The notes beneath the pieces were generated by a model. That model did no database searches and was not told where the DNA came from. It saw only the letters and a program-made list of their open reading frames with translations. The translations under genes and the position numbers were made by a program. This document shows, piece by piece, positions 25,009 to 33,311 of a stretch of 64,000 nt of DNA. Source of the stretch: Cryobacterium inferilacus (GTDB taxonomy: Bacteria > Actinomycetota > Actinomycetes > Actinomycetales > Microbacteriaceae); assembly GCF_019599185.1 (NCBI RefSeq), contig NZ_JAIEUL010000004.1, positions 1 to 64,000 on the forward strand. The letters are read 5' to 3'. Every line of letters begins with the position of its first letter. Positions within the stretch are counted from its first letter, which is position 1.

Positions 25009-26265
25009 CTACGGTCGCCGGCTTGCGGTCCTGCTCGCCTTGGCGGCCTTCCCCGCATCCGCCTTGGCCGCCCGGCCGGCCTTCCGCAGGGCGCGTTGCC
25101 GGGCGTCCTCGACCTTCATCAGCGTGCGGGTCTCGTCGAGGTCGCCGATCAGGGGCCGCCACCAGGCGGCCGCAGGGTCCGCATCCACCAGGATGGTGCG
25201 GATCAGCAGGGTGAGCGGAATCGCCAGGATCGCCCCGATGGCGCCGAGCACGATGGCCCAGAACAGCACCGAGGCGAAGGTGAGCGACTGACTGAGCGCC
25301 ACGGCGTTGCCCACCACCCGGGGCTGCACGATCGACTGCACCACGGCGTTGATGATCGCGTAGATCACGATCACGGGCAGGGCGAGCTCCCAACCGCCGG
25401 TGAGGAACGCGAACACCGTCGGCGGGATGATGGCGATGAAGTAGCCGACATTGGGGATGAAGCTGCAGAGGAACGACAGCAGCCCCCAGAGGAAGGCGCC
25501 TGGCACCCCGAGCAGGATGAGCGCGACGGCGTTGAGCGCACCCTGGGCGATGCCGAGAAGGGTGGTGGCCACCATGTAGCGGCGCACACTGGAGGCGAAG
25601 TCGGTGAGCGCCACGACCAGGGTCGGCCGGGTCGGCCGCAGCTGGCTGAGCAGCGTGGGCAGGTAGCCGGCATCCGCGGCCATCAGGATCAGCATGGTGA
25701 GCACGATGACGAGCGCGACGGTGATGTTCGTGATGCTGCCGAACAGTCCGGAGACGACCGGCACCAGGTTGCTCGGGTCGAAACTGTCCTCCACCGCCTG
25801 CACCTGCGCGGTTCCGAAGCCGAGGGTCGCGAGCCACTCGGAGACCGTCGTGCCGATGTCGCTGAGTTGGCTGGCGAACTGGGGCAGCAGGGCGGCGAAC
25901 TGGCCCAGGGCCAGGCCGAACGCGGCCACGAATGCCGCCAGCACGATGAAGACCGTCGCCACCACCGACCCCGTGGCCAGTCCGCGCGGCACGCCGCGCC
26001 GTTCCAGGCCGCGGCGCACCGGATGCGCGCAGATGGTGAGCACCAGCGCCAGCAGGATCGGCGCCGCGATGCCGGCGATGGCGGCCAGGCCGAACACCGT
26101 GACCGTGGCGCCGCCCAGGCCGACCAGGATGGAGGTGTTGCGGTGGGACATCACGGGTGGGGCGACGATCGCCGGCTCACCTCCCGGCGCCTCCCGGGCG
26201 GCCGAGGGGCTCACCGCACCCGGGGTGGACCTGGATCGGCGTCGCCACATGGGGTCCCTCCGCAT
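25009..26265 (-). CDS. AI-2E family transporter
   Basis: A 418-residue membrane protein of the AI-2E (TqsA/YdiK) superfamily, which includes exporters of autoinducer-2 and Na+/H+ antiporters. About eight helices are visible; the family signature is in LLGIAQGALNAVALILLGVPGAFLWGLLSFLCSFIPNVGYFIAIIPP and the NAVVQSIVQPRVVGNAVALSQSLTFASVLFWA region. The C-terminal tail is Lys/Arg/Ala-rich. ATG at 26265; a second ATG at 26250 is also possible. The transported compound is not predictable. Confidence 0.9.
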   Translation of the reverse strand: MRRDPMWRRRSRSTPGAVSPSAAREAPGGEPAIVAPPVMSHRNTSILVGLGGATVTVFGLAAIAGIAAPILLALVLTICAHPVRRGLERRGVPRGLATGSVVATVFIVLAAFVAAFGLALGQFAALLPQFASQLSDIGTTVSEWLATLGFGTAQVQAVEDSFDPSNLVPVVSGLFGSITNITVALVIVLTMLILMAADAGYLPTLLSQLRPTRPTLVVALTDFASSVRRYMVATTLLGIAQGALNAVALILLGVPGAFLWGLLSFLCSFIPNVGYFIAIIPPTVFAFLTGGWELALPVIVIYAIINAVVQSIVQPRVVGNAVALSQSLTFASVLFWAIVLGAIGAILAIPLTLLIRTILVDADPAAAWWRPLIGDLDETRTLMKVEDARQRALRKAGRAAKADAGKAAKASRTASRRP

Positions 26266-26303
26266 CAGTTCGCGTCAGGCACAGTGTGCTCCGCCCCGCC
26301 CGA

Positions 26304-26335
26304 CCGCGGCGTCACCCGTTTCGGGTGAGCCGCGG
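26304..26335 (-). terminator. Palindromic hairpin after the pyruvate oxidase gene
   Basis: A core TCACCCG-TTT-CGGGTGA flanked by CCGCGGC and GCCGCGG with a one-base bulge, giving about 14 pairs, 13 bases after the poxB stop. It could be a terminator for poxB, but the same 17-bp core recurs at 29888-29904 away from a gene end, so an operator role for the downstream AI-2E gene is also possible. Confidence 0.5.
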
Positions 26336-26348
26336 TGGCGGGGTGCGG

Positions 26349-28103
26349 TTAGAGGCCGGGCAGGTGACGGATGTTGGACCGCGCCATCTGCACTGCCTCC
26401 CCGACGCCGCCGTTCAGCACGGTCTTCGACAGGGCCAGCGCGAAGCCCTTCACCTGCTTGGCCGTCACGGTCGGCGGCAGCGACAGCGCGAGCGGGTCGG
26501 TGACGATGTCGACCAGGGCCGGGCCGTCGTGCGCGAAGGCCGCGGTGAGCGCCGACCGTAACAACTGGGGGTCCTCGACCCGCACGGCGTGGAAGCCGAG
26601 CGCGGTGGCCACGGCGGCGTAGTCGACGGCGGGCACATCAACACCGAAGTCCGGGATGCCGTCGACGAACATCTCCAGCTTGACCAGGCCCAGGGTGGAG
26701 TTGTTGAACACCACCACCTTGACCGGCAGGTTCTGGGCGGCGATGGTGATCAGCTCACCGAGCAGCATGGCGAGGCCGCCGTCGCCGCTGATCGTGACGA
26801 CCTGGCGGTCGGGGTAGGCGGCCTGCGCGCCGATGGCCTGCGGCACGGCGTTGGCCATCGACCCGTGCAGGTACGAGCCGATCAGCCGACGCCGACCGTT
26901 GGGCGTGAGATACCGGGCCTGCCAGACGTTGCCCATGCCGGTGTCGGCGGTGACGATGGCGTCGTCGGCGACGAGCTCGTCCAGCAGTGACGCCGCGAAC
27001 TCCGGGTGGATCGGCCGGCCCTGGTCGACATCCGTGTAGGTGCCCACCACCGAGCTGAGCAGTTTCTCGTGTTTCTTCAGGGTGGCGTCGAGGAAGGACC
27101 GGTCGGTCTTCTTCCGCACCAGGCCGGTGAGGGCGGCCAGGGTGGCCGCCACGTCGCCGTGCACCGGGTGGGTGACGCTGACCCGGCGGCCCAGGTGGGA
27201 CGGGTCGGTGTCGACCTGGGCGATGACGACCTTGTCGCCGTCGGGCAGGAACTGTTCGTAGGGGAAGTCGGTGCCGAGCAGCAGCACCAGGTCGGCGTCG
27301 TGGATGCCCGCGTGCGCGGCGCCGTAGCCGAGCAGGCCGGTCATGCCCACGTCGAACGGGTTGTCGTACTGGATCCACTCCTTGCCGCGCAGGCTGTGCC
27401 CGACCGGGGCGGCCACCAGGTCGGCGAAGTCGACCACGGCGTCGTGCGCGCCGGCGACACCGGCTCCGGCGAAGATCGCGACGGTCTCGGCCGCGTTGAT
27501 GGCCTCGGCCAGGGCGGCCACGTCGGCGTCGGCGGGGACCACGGTGGGGCGGCCGGGGAGGACGAACCGGGGAACCGTGCCCGCCGCAGGCAGTTCGGCC
27601 ACGTCACCGGGCAGGGTGACCACCGAGACCCCGCCGAGTGCGACCGCGTGCCGCATGGCCGCGTTGACCACCCGCGGCGCCTGCTCGGCGGAGGAGACCA
27701 GTTCCCGGTAGTGCGAGCACTCCACGAAGAGCCGGTCGGGATGGGTCTCCTGGAAGTAGCCGCTGCCGATCTGGCCGGTGGGGATGTGACTGGCGATCGC
27801 CAGGACGAGCGCCCCGGTGCGGTGAGCGTCGTAGAGCCCGTTGATGAGGTGCAGGTTGCCCGGCCCGCAACTGCCCGCGCACACGGCGAGCCGGCCGGTG
27901 AGCTGGGCTTCGGCCCCCGCCGCGAACGCCGCGGCCTCCTCGTTGCGAACGTGCACCCAGTCGATGCCGCCCTTGGCGGAGCCGCCGCTGCGACGCACGG
28001 CGTCGACGACGGGGTTGAGGCTGTCCCCCACGATGCCGTAGATGCGGCGCACTCCGGCGTCGACGAGTTGGGCGATGAGCTGGTCTGCGACAGTCTGAGC
28101 CAT
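26349..28103 (-). CDS. poxB: Pyruvate dehydrogenase (quinone)/pyruvate oxidase
   Basis: A 584-residue thiamine diphosphate enzyme of the pyruvate oxidase type that converts pyruvate to acetate and CO2 with electron transfer through FAD to quinone. The N-terminal domain has YGIVGDSLNPVVDAVRRS and the ThDP glutamate in VRNEEAAAFAAGAEA, then GPGNLHLINGLYDAHR; the middle domain is FAD-binding; the C-terminal domain has the diphosphate motif ISGDGGLAMLLGELITIAAQNLPVKVVVFNNSTLGL. Peripheral membrane enzymes of this family are active in stationary phase. It is not acetolactate synthase, judging by the overall pattern. ATG 28103. Confidence 0.92.
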   Translation of the reverse strand: MAQTVADQLIAQLVDAGVRRIYGIVGDSLNPVVDAVRRSGGSAKGGIDWVHVRNEEAAAFAAGAEAQLTGRLAVCAGSCGPGNLHLINGLYDAHRTGALVLAIASHIPTGQIGSGYFQETHPDRLFVECSHYRELVSSAEQAPRVVNAAMRHAVALGGVSVVTLPGDVAELPAAGTVPRFVLPGRPTVVPADADVAALAEAINAAETVAIFAGAGVAGAHDAVVDFADLVAAPVGHSLRGKEWIQYDNPFDVGMTGLLGYGAAHAGIHDADLVLLLGTDFPYEQFLPDGDKVVIAQVDTDPSHLGRRVSVTHPVHGDVAATLAALTGLVRKKTDRSFLDATLKKHEKLLSSVVGTYTDVDQGRPIHPEFAASLLDELVADDAIVTADTGMGNVWQARYLTPNGRRRLIGSYLHGSMANAVPQAIGAQAAYPDRQVVTISGDGGLAMLLGELITIAAQNLPVKVVVFNNSTLGLVKLEMFVDGIPDFGVDVPAVDYAAVATALGFHAVRVEDPQLLRSALTAAFAHDGPALVDIVTDPLALSLPPTVTAKQVKGFALALSKTVLNGGVGEAVQMARSNIRHLPGL

Positions 28104-28173
28104 CGGTCCAGTAAACCGCGGCGGCGCGGGGCTATCGGTGTACGGTCAGTGAACTCACAGCGGAACGGCGGGG

Positions 28174-29745
28174 TCAGTCGCCCTGGAAGACCACACGGTT
28201 GCGGCCGTCCCGCTTGGCCACGTACATGCGCACATCCGCCACCCGCAACAGCGCCGCACCGGTGTCGGCATCCGTCGGCGCGACGGCCACACCGAGGCTC
28301 GCCGTGACCCGCAGGCCCGCGTTGATGGCCGACCAGTCGTAGCCGGCGACGGCGGCGCGCACCTTCTCGCAGAGGGCGAAGGCGTCGTCGGCCGTGACGC
28401 CCGGCATCACCAGCAGGAACTCCTCGCCGCCCAGACGCGCGGCGATACCGCCGGGGAGGTGCTTCATCGGGTCGGCCAGGATGCGGGCGAGCACCTGCAG
28501 CACCTGATCGCCCACCGCGTGGGTGAGATCGTCGTTGATGCGCTTGAAGTGGTCGACGTCGAGCATCGCGATCGCCACCGGCGGGCCGCCCTCGCGCAGC
28601 TCGGTGAGCAGGGTGCCGAGGTGGTCGTCGGCGAAGCGCCGGTTGTGCAGCTCGGTGAGCGGGTCACGCTGGGCCATCTCGCGGTAGCGTTCGCTTTCCC
28701 GGCGGGATTCGGCGGCCTGGAACATCGCTTCGAGAATGCTTCCGCGGGATTCGTTCTCGCCGGCGGTGAGGGCGACGGACTGGGCGTGGTAGCTGCGGTA
28801 GGCCTCGAACGCGGCCTTGTAGTCCTCGAGCGCGGCAAAGATCTCGGCCTGTTCCCTGGCCACCTCGGTGGCCCAGCGGACCAGGCCGTGTTCGGTGGTG
28901 AGGGCCAGGCACTGGTCGACGACGGTCTGCGCCTCGACCAGGCAGCCCTGCCTGCGATAGGTCTCGATGAGGGTCACGAGGGCGGCGGCGATGCTGTCGG
29001 GCAGGTAGTCGACCGGCTTGGCTTCCATCGCGGCCAGGAGGGTGGCCTCGGCCTCGTCGAGCCGGCCGGCGGTGAGGTAGACCCTGGCGATGGTGTCGCG
29101 GGCGTACATGCCGATCGGCCGATCGTGCAGCGTCGACAGGGCGATCAGGTTCTCCACCGCGGCCAGGGCGGCGTCCTGGTTGTCTGCGAGATACTCCGTG
29201 TAGGCCAGATTGTTGAGAATTGTGTAGCGGATGCCCGTCTCCGGGTCGTCGATCACCAGCCGCAGCGCCTCGCCGTACCGCCGGCGGGACTCGTCGAAGG
29301 ACCCCGCCGAGCCCAGGGCATCGGCCAGGGTGAGCCGGGCGGCGGAGCGCATCAGCGGACTCTCGTCCGCATCCAGCAGATCGTTGGTGGCCACGGCGTG
29401 CTCGAGCGCGAGGGCGCGATCGCCGACGAGTTCGAAGATGGAGCCGAGCACCTCGTGGCACCGGGACTGCAGGGTGCGGTCGCCGTGTTCCTCGGCCCAG
29501 TCAAGGATGCGTTGCACGGTGGCGGCGCCCTGCCGCGGGTCGCCGCGGCGGGTCATGATCGACGCCCGCTGCACCTCGAGCCGGCGACGCAGGGCACCGT
29601 CATCCGCCGGATCCAGTTCGGCCAGCCAGTCCTCGGCCGCGGCGAGGGCCACATCCTGATCGATCCAGAACTGGCGCTCCACCCAGGCGAGGCGCGCGTC
29701 ACTCGACGTGTGTTCCACCACCACCATCAGAATCCGCCCCATCAC
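28174..29745 (-). CDS. Diguanylate cyclase with N-terminal tetratricopeptide-like helices
   Basis: A 523-residue cytoplasmic protein. Residues 30-340 are helical repeats of TPR type (for example ARLTLADALGSAGSFDESRRRYGEALRL and AYTEYLADNQDAALAAVENLIAL). Residues 360-520 are a GGDEF domain with DPLTELHNRRFADDHL, DVDHFKRINDDLTHAVGDQVLQ and the active-site RLGGEEFLLV, so it should make c-di-GMP. No RxxD inhibitory site is obvious. The start is uncertain: GTG 29745, ATG 29742 or ATG 29727 are in frame. Confidence 0.9.
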   Translation of the reverse strand: MMGRILMVVVEHTSSDARLAWVERQFWIDQDVALAAAEDWLAELDPADDGALRRRLEVQRASIMTRRGDPRQGAATVQRILDWAEEHGDRTLQSRCHEVLGSIFELVGDRALALEHAVATNDLLDADESPLMRSAARLTLADALGSAGSFDESRRRYGEALRLVIDDPETGIRYTILNNLAYTEYLADNQDAALAAVENLIALSTLHDRPIGMYARDTIARVYLTAGRLDEAEATLLAAMEAKPVDYLPDSIAAALVTLIETYRRQGCLVEAQTVVDQCLALTTEHGLVRWATEVAREQAEIFAALEDYKAAFEAYRSYHAQSVALTAGENESRGSILEAMFQAAESRRESERYREMAQRDPLTELHNRRFADDHLGTLLTELREGGPPVAIAMLDVDHFKRINDDLTHAVGDQVLQVLARILADPMKHLPGGIAARLGGEEFLLVMPGVTADDAFALCEKVRAAVAGYDWSAINAGLRVTASLGVAVAPTDADTGAALLRVADVRMYVAKRDGRNRVVFQGD

Positions 29746-29887
29746 AGCCTGTAAACCGACAATCGAGCTTCCAGGAGAGGGATCTCCGATGGATCGAACG
29801 CACCGTGTGGCTCAGCCTAGTGGGCCGACCGGCGGCCGGCACCCGGTACACGGCCGCGCTGCCACGCCCGGCACGCCTCACCCGTTC

Positions 29888-29904
29888 TCACCCGTTCCGG
29901 GTGA
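29888..29904. promoter_or_regulatory. Palindrome in the upstream region of the SHOCT gene
   Basis: TCACCCGTTCCGGGTGA, a 7-3-7 perfect palindrome 107 bases upstream of the SHOCT-domain gene and in the divergent region with the diguanylate cyclase. It is immediately preceded by one more direct half-copy (TCACCCGTTC at 29877). It is nearly identical to the core at 26312-26328. Possible operator; no regulator can be named. Confidence 0.35.
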
Positions 29905-30011
29905 TCCAGAACCCTGGGGGCGTGATTAGCGTGATCTGCAGCCGAGGACTGTTCCACGTCGCCCCTGCGGCGGCAGGACCCCGGTCGGAATGCAGTGAGA
30001 AAGGTGCCGCC

Positions 30012-30425
30012 ATGAGTTTCTGGTCGAGCTTTTGGGATTTCATCGGGTTCTTCTTCTGGACATTTGTTTTCGTGTCCTATCTGTTCGCCCTCTTCGCGGT
30101 GATCGGTGACATCTTCCGGGACCGCTCGATGAACGGCTGGATCAAGGCCGTCTGGTTGATCTTCCTGGTCTTCGTCCCGATCCTGACGGTGCTCGTGTAC
30201 GTGATCGCCCGCGGGCGCACCATGGCGGAGCGCCAGATCAGCGCCGGCATGGCGCAGAAGCGTGACACCGACGAATACATCCGGTCGGTCGCCGGCGCCA
30301 ATCCCGCCCAGGACATCGCGCAGGCCAAGCAACTTCTGGACTCCGGCGCGATCACCGAGGGCGAATACGCGGTACTCAAGGACCGGGCCCTGGGCAACAC
30401 CCAGGCGCGGTCCGACGTCGTCTGA
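30012..30425 (+). CDS. Small membrane protein with PLDc_N and SHOCT domains
   Basis: A 137-residue protein. Two transmembrane helices (about residues 8-33 and 43-66, the second in IKAVWLIFLVFVPILTVLVYVIARG) form a PLDc_N-type module, followed by a linker and a C-terminal SHOCT domain (AQAKQLLDSGAITEGEYAVLKDRAL). SHOCT domains mediate oligomerisation. ATG 30012 is preceded by GAGAAAGG. It lies between two c-di-GMP genes on the other strand; any link to them is only positional. Confidence 0.85.
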   Translation: MSFWSSFWDFIGFFFWTFVFVSYLFALFAVIGDIFRDRSMNGWIKAVWLIFLVFVPILTVLVYVIARGRTMAERQISAGMAQKRDTDEYIRSVAGANPAQDIAQAKQLLDSGAITEGEYAVLKDRALGNTQARSDVV

Positions 30426-30455
30426 TCCGTCACCGGCCGGCCGGATGCCGCGCGC

Positions 30456-32744
30456 CTAGGGGCGTGACGCGTCCGGTTCGGTCGTGCGGCGCGCTGCCAG
30501 CCACAGGTTGAGGTCGGCAGCGGGGATGGGCTGCGACATGAAGAAACCCTGGGCATGGTCGCAGCCGTACCGGGCCAGTTCGTCGTAGGCGGAACCGGTC
30601 TCGACGCCCTCGGCCACCATCCGCAGGCCCAGGCTGTGGGCCAGGTCGATGGTGGACGCCACGAGCGACGCCGCCCTGGCATCGTCGTTCATCGGCAGCA
30701 CGAACGAGCGGTCGAGCTTGAGTTCGTCGATGGGCAGGTCACGCAGGTAGGACAGCGAGCTGTACCCGGTGCCGAAGTCATCCACCGCGATCTGGATGCC
30801 CGCGGCGCGCAGCCGGGTGAGCACCGCTCTGGCGCGCTCCCGGTCGCTCATCAGGTAGTCCTCGGTGATCTCGAGCATCAGCGCCGAGGCCGGCAGCCCC
30901 CGGTCGGCGATCATGCGCACGATCTTGTCCGGAAGCTCGACGTTGACCAGTGAGCTCGCCGACATGTTGACCGCGATGGTGAGGGCATGCCCGTCGGCCT
31001 CCCACCGCACGGCCTGATCGAGGGCCTTGGTCAGCACGATCCGGGTCAGGTCGTGGATGAGGCCGGATTCCTCGACGAGATCGAGGAAGTCCTCCGGCAG
31101 CAGCAGGCCGCGGTCGGGGTGTTGCCAGCGCACCAGCGCCTCCACGCCGGTCACCGCTCCGGTGTCCAGGCTCACCTTGGGCTGGTAGTAGACGAGGAGC
31201 TGGTCGTCGCTGAGGGCCAGCCGCAGCTCCTGGAGCGTGCGTAGCCGGGCCTCGCCGTGGCTGTCGTCTTCGGTCGTGAAGACGTGGGCGCCGACCCGGC
31301 TGGACTTGGCCTTGTACATCGCCATGTCGGCGCGACGCATGAGCGTGCTCAGGTTGTGGCCTTGTTCGGGGAACAGCGCGATGCCGATGCTGGCGCTGGT
31401 TTCCACGGCGAGACCGGTGAGCAGGAACGGTCGGCTCAGCGCCTCGCGTAGCGCGAACGCCAGGGCGGTGGCCTCCGCTTCGCCGGACTCGGTGACGAGC
31501 ACCGCGAACTCGTCGCCGCCCAGCCGGGCGAGGGTGGCCTGCCGCGGGAGGGCGGCACGCAACCTGGCGCTCACCTGCACCAGCAGCTGGTCGCCGACGT
31601 CGTGGCCGAGACTGTCGTTGACCTCCTTGAACCGGTCGAGGTCGAGCAGCAGCAGCGCGCCGTGCTGCTGCCGAGCCGTGGTGCTGCTGAAGCTGAGCTG
31701 CACCGGCGCATCCGTATACAGGGCGCGCCGATTGGGCAGGCCGGTGAGGTCGTCGGTGCGGGCCTGCCGACGCAGCAACCGCTGACGAAAGACCAGCGGG
31801 ATGGCGGCCAGCGACACGGTCAGGCTGGCCAGGATGACGGCGGCGAGCGGTTGCGCCACCTGCGTGCCGAGAATGAGCACGCCCAGTCCGGCCACCACCG
31901 CGACGGCCGGCACGGACACGGCCGAGCTCTGTCGACGGCTGGCGACGACCGGGCCGCGGCGGGGCCGACCGGCCGCGTCGACCCAGACCGCCATCAGCGC
32001 CAGGCCGAGCGCCCAGGCGGCGTCGAGGGGCAGGCCGACGATGTAGGTGCCGCTCACCTCCAGGAGGGCGTACACGATATCGGCGGCGGCGAACACGACG
32101 AGGCCGCCGACCAGAAACGCCCAGCGCGGCCCGACGGTGAGCCCCGGCGAGGCGGCGATACCGGCGATGGCGGCCACGAGCAGCAGGTCGAAAACGGGAT
32201 AGGCCACCGCGACGGCCGTGGCCAGGACCTCGGGCTCGTTGACCGCCGAGACGAGCACGGGGCCGAGCAGGGCGGCGAGGATGGCGGCGGAGCCGAGGGC
32301 GCCGACCGCACTGTCGAGCAGAACCGACCAGGCCAACCCGCGCATCTGCCGGCGCAGCAGGGCGATCAGCGCGGCGAGCATCAGCGGGTAGAACATCAGG
32401 TAACCGATGTCGGCCGGGGAGGGGAAGGGCAGTTCCCCGGCCGCATCCATCGTCGTCACGTAGTAGGTGTCAGCGGCCGCATTGAAGGTGACCGCGAGGG
32501 TGGCGAACAGCACGTCGGCCCGGGCGAACCGGGTGCGCACCACGGCCAGCCAGAAGACCACCGCTGGTACCCACTGGGTGAGTTCACCCAGCCAGACATC
32601 CACCAGCAGGCTGGGCCCGCCGGTGTTGAGCAGCAACCCGGCGGTGTACGCGGCAACGAGGGCGAAAACGACGACGAGCAACCCGTTCGATACCGTCAGG
32701 CGCGGGCCCGCGATGTGCACTCGGTCACGCACTGATTCCGGCAC
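30456..32744 (-). CDS. Membrane-bound GGDEF-EAL bifunctional c-di-GMP enzyme
   Basis: A 762-residue protein with about ten N-terminal membrane helices (residues 20-310), a GGDEF domain (about 325-490: DDLTGLPNRRALY, DLDRFKEVNDSLGHDVGDQLL, RLGGDEFAVLV) and an EAL domain (about 500-755: VEALVRWQHPDRGLLLPEDFLDLVEESG, the DDFGTGYSSLSYLRDLPIDELKLDRSFV stretch, VAEGVET). Both active sites appear intact, so it may synthesise and degrade c-di-GMP, with the membrane domain as sensor. Helix number is an estimate. ATG 32744. Confidence 0.93.
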   Translation of the reverse strand: MPESVRDRVHIAGPRLTVSNGLLVVVFALVAAYTAGLLLNTGGPSLLVDVWLGELTQWVPAVVFWLAVVRTRFARADVLFATLAVTFNAAADTYYVTTMDAAGELPFPSPADIGYLMFYPLMLAALIALLRRQMRGLAWSVLLDSAVGALGSAAILAALLGPVLVSAVNEPEVLATAVAVAYPVFDLLLVAAIAGIAASPGLTVGPRWAFLVGGLVVFAAADIVYALLEVSGTYIVGLPLDAAWALGLALMAVWVDAAGRPRRGPVVASRRQSSAVSVPAVAVVAGLGVLILGTQVAQPLAAVILASLTVSLAAIPLVFRQRLLRRQARTDDLTGLPNRRALYTDAPVQLSFSSTTARQQHGALLLLDLDRFKEVNDSLGHDVGDQLLVQVSARLRAALPRQATLARLGGDEFAVLVTESGEAEATALAFALREALSRPFLLTGLAVETSASIGIALFPEQGHNLSTLMRRADMAMYKAKSSRVGAHVFTTEDDSHGEARLRTLQELRLALSDDQLLVYYQPKVSLDTGAVTGVEALVRWQHPDRGLLLPEDFLDLVEESGLIHDLTRIVLTKALDQAVRWEADGHALTIAVNMSASSLVNVELPDKIVRMIADRGLPASALMLEITEDYLMSDRERARAVLTRLRAAGIQIAVDDFGTGYSSLSYLRDLPIDELKLDRSFVLPMNDDARAASLVASTIDLAHSLGLRMVAEGVETGSAYDELARYGCDHAQGFFMSQPIPAADLNLWLAARRTTEPDASRP

Positions 32745-32796
32745 GTGACTCTCCCTCAGGTCTTGACTGCCAGCCTACCAATCGGCGGCAGGCACC

Positions 32797-33264
32797 TCAG
32801 TCGTTCTCCCGCGCCTCGAGCACCCGCCTGGGCCCCGAACCGTCGGTGCGCAGGCGGTCGTCGGAGTTCACCACCGCGCAGCGGGTCTGCGACAGGCAGC
32901 CGCAGCCGATGCAGCCGGTGAGCTCGGCCTGCATCCGTGCGAGAACGGCCTGCTGTCTGGCCAGGTGTTCGCCCCAGGTGGTGGAGATCCGGCTCCATTC
33001 CTCCCGGCTCGGCGGTCGGTGGTCCGGCAGGTCGGCCAGGAGGGCCGCCACCTCGGCGAGGGAGATACCGAACCGCACCGACACCTGGATCAACGCGATG
33101 CGCCGCAACACGTGCCGTGGGAACAGGCGCACGTTGCCGTGTGAGCGCACGGCGGGGATCAGGCCCAGCGTCTCGTAGTACCGCACGGTGGAGACGGCCA
33201 CGCCCGCGCGGGCGGCGATATGCCCGATGGGCAGGAGATCTTTGCTGGAGATGTGCTCTGACAG
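32797..33264 (-). CDS. soxR: Redox-sensitive transcriptional regulator SoxR
   Basis: A MerR-family regulator of about 155 residues with a [2Fe-2S] cluster. The C-terminal motif CIGCGCLSQTRC (CX2CXCX5C) is the SoxR cluster-binding site. The N-terminal helix-turn-helix LPIGHIAARAGVAVSTVRYYETLGLI is complete only if translation begins upstream of the GTG at 33201. The only candidate I can find is a CTG at 33264 with AAGGAG exactly 6 bases upstream (33271-33276), giving MSEHISSKDLLPIGH. It is divergent from sodA, with a perfect SoxR box between them. Confidence 0.92.
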   Translation of the reverse strand: MSEHISSKDLLPIGHIAARAGVAVSTVRYYETLGLIPAVRSHGNVRLFPRHVLRRIALIQVSVRFGISLAEVAALLADLPDHRPPSREEWSRISTTWGEHLARQQAVLARMQAELTGCIGCGCLSQTRCAVVNSDDRLRTDGSGPRRVLEAREND

Positions 33265-33274
33265 TGGTGTCTCC

Positions 33275-33305
33275 TTGATCTCAAGTGCACTTGAGACGCT
33301 AGTTT
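33275..33305 (+). promoter_or_regulatory. MerR-type promoter of sodA
   Basis: TTGATC at 33275-33280 and TAGTTT at 33300-33305 as -35 and -10, separated by 19 bases, the overlong spacing typical of promoters activated by DNA distortion by MerR/SoxR proteins. Transcription starting 7 bases after the -10 would begin at the ATG 33312, giving a leaderless mRNA. Inference from sequence. Confidence 0.65.
33279..33296. promoter_or_regulatory. SoxR box
   Basis: TCTCAAGTGCACTTGAGA, a perfect 18-bp palindrome in the soxR-sodA intergenic region. It matches the known SoxR operator architecture (CCTCAAGTTAACTTGAGG in the E. coli soxS promoter) at nearly all arm positions. It occupies the spacer of the sodA promoter. 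Confidence 0.9.
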
Positions 33306-33311
33306 ATGCAA

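Noticed and set aside
25096-26328. Long antisense frame opposite the AI-2E transporter gene
   Set aside because: It is Arg/His/Gln/Gly-rich, has no domain, and is explained by the GC-biased third positions of the real gene. The same holds for long antisense frames opposite the helicase, poxB, GGDEF-EAL and ABC genes.
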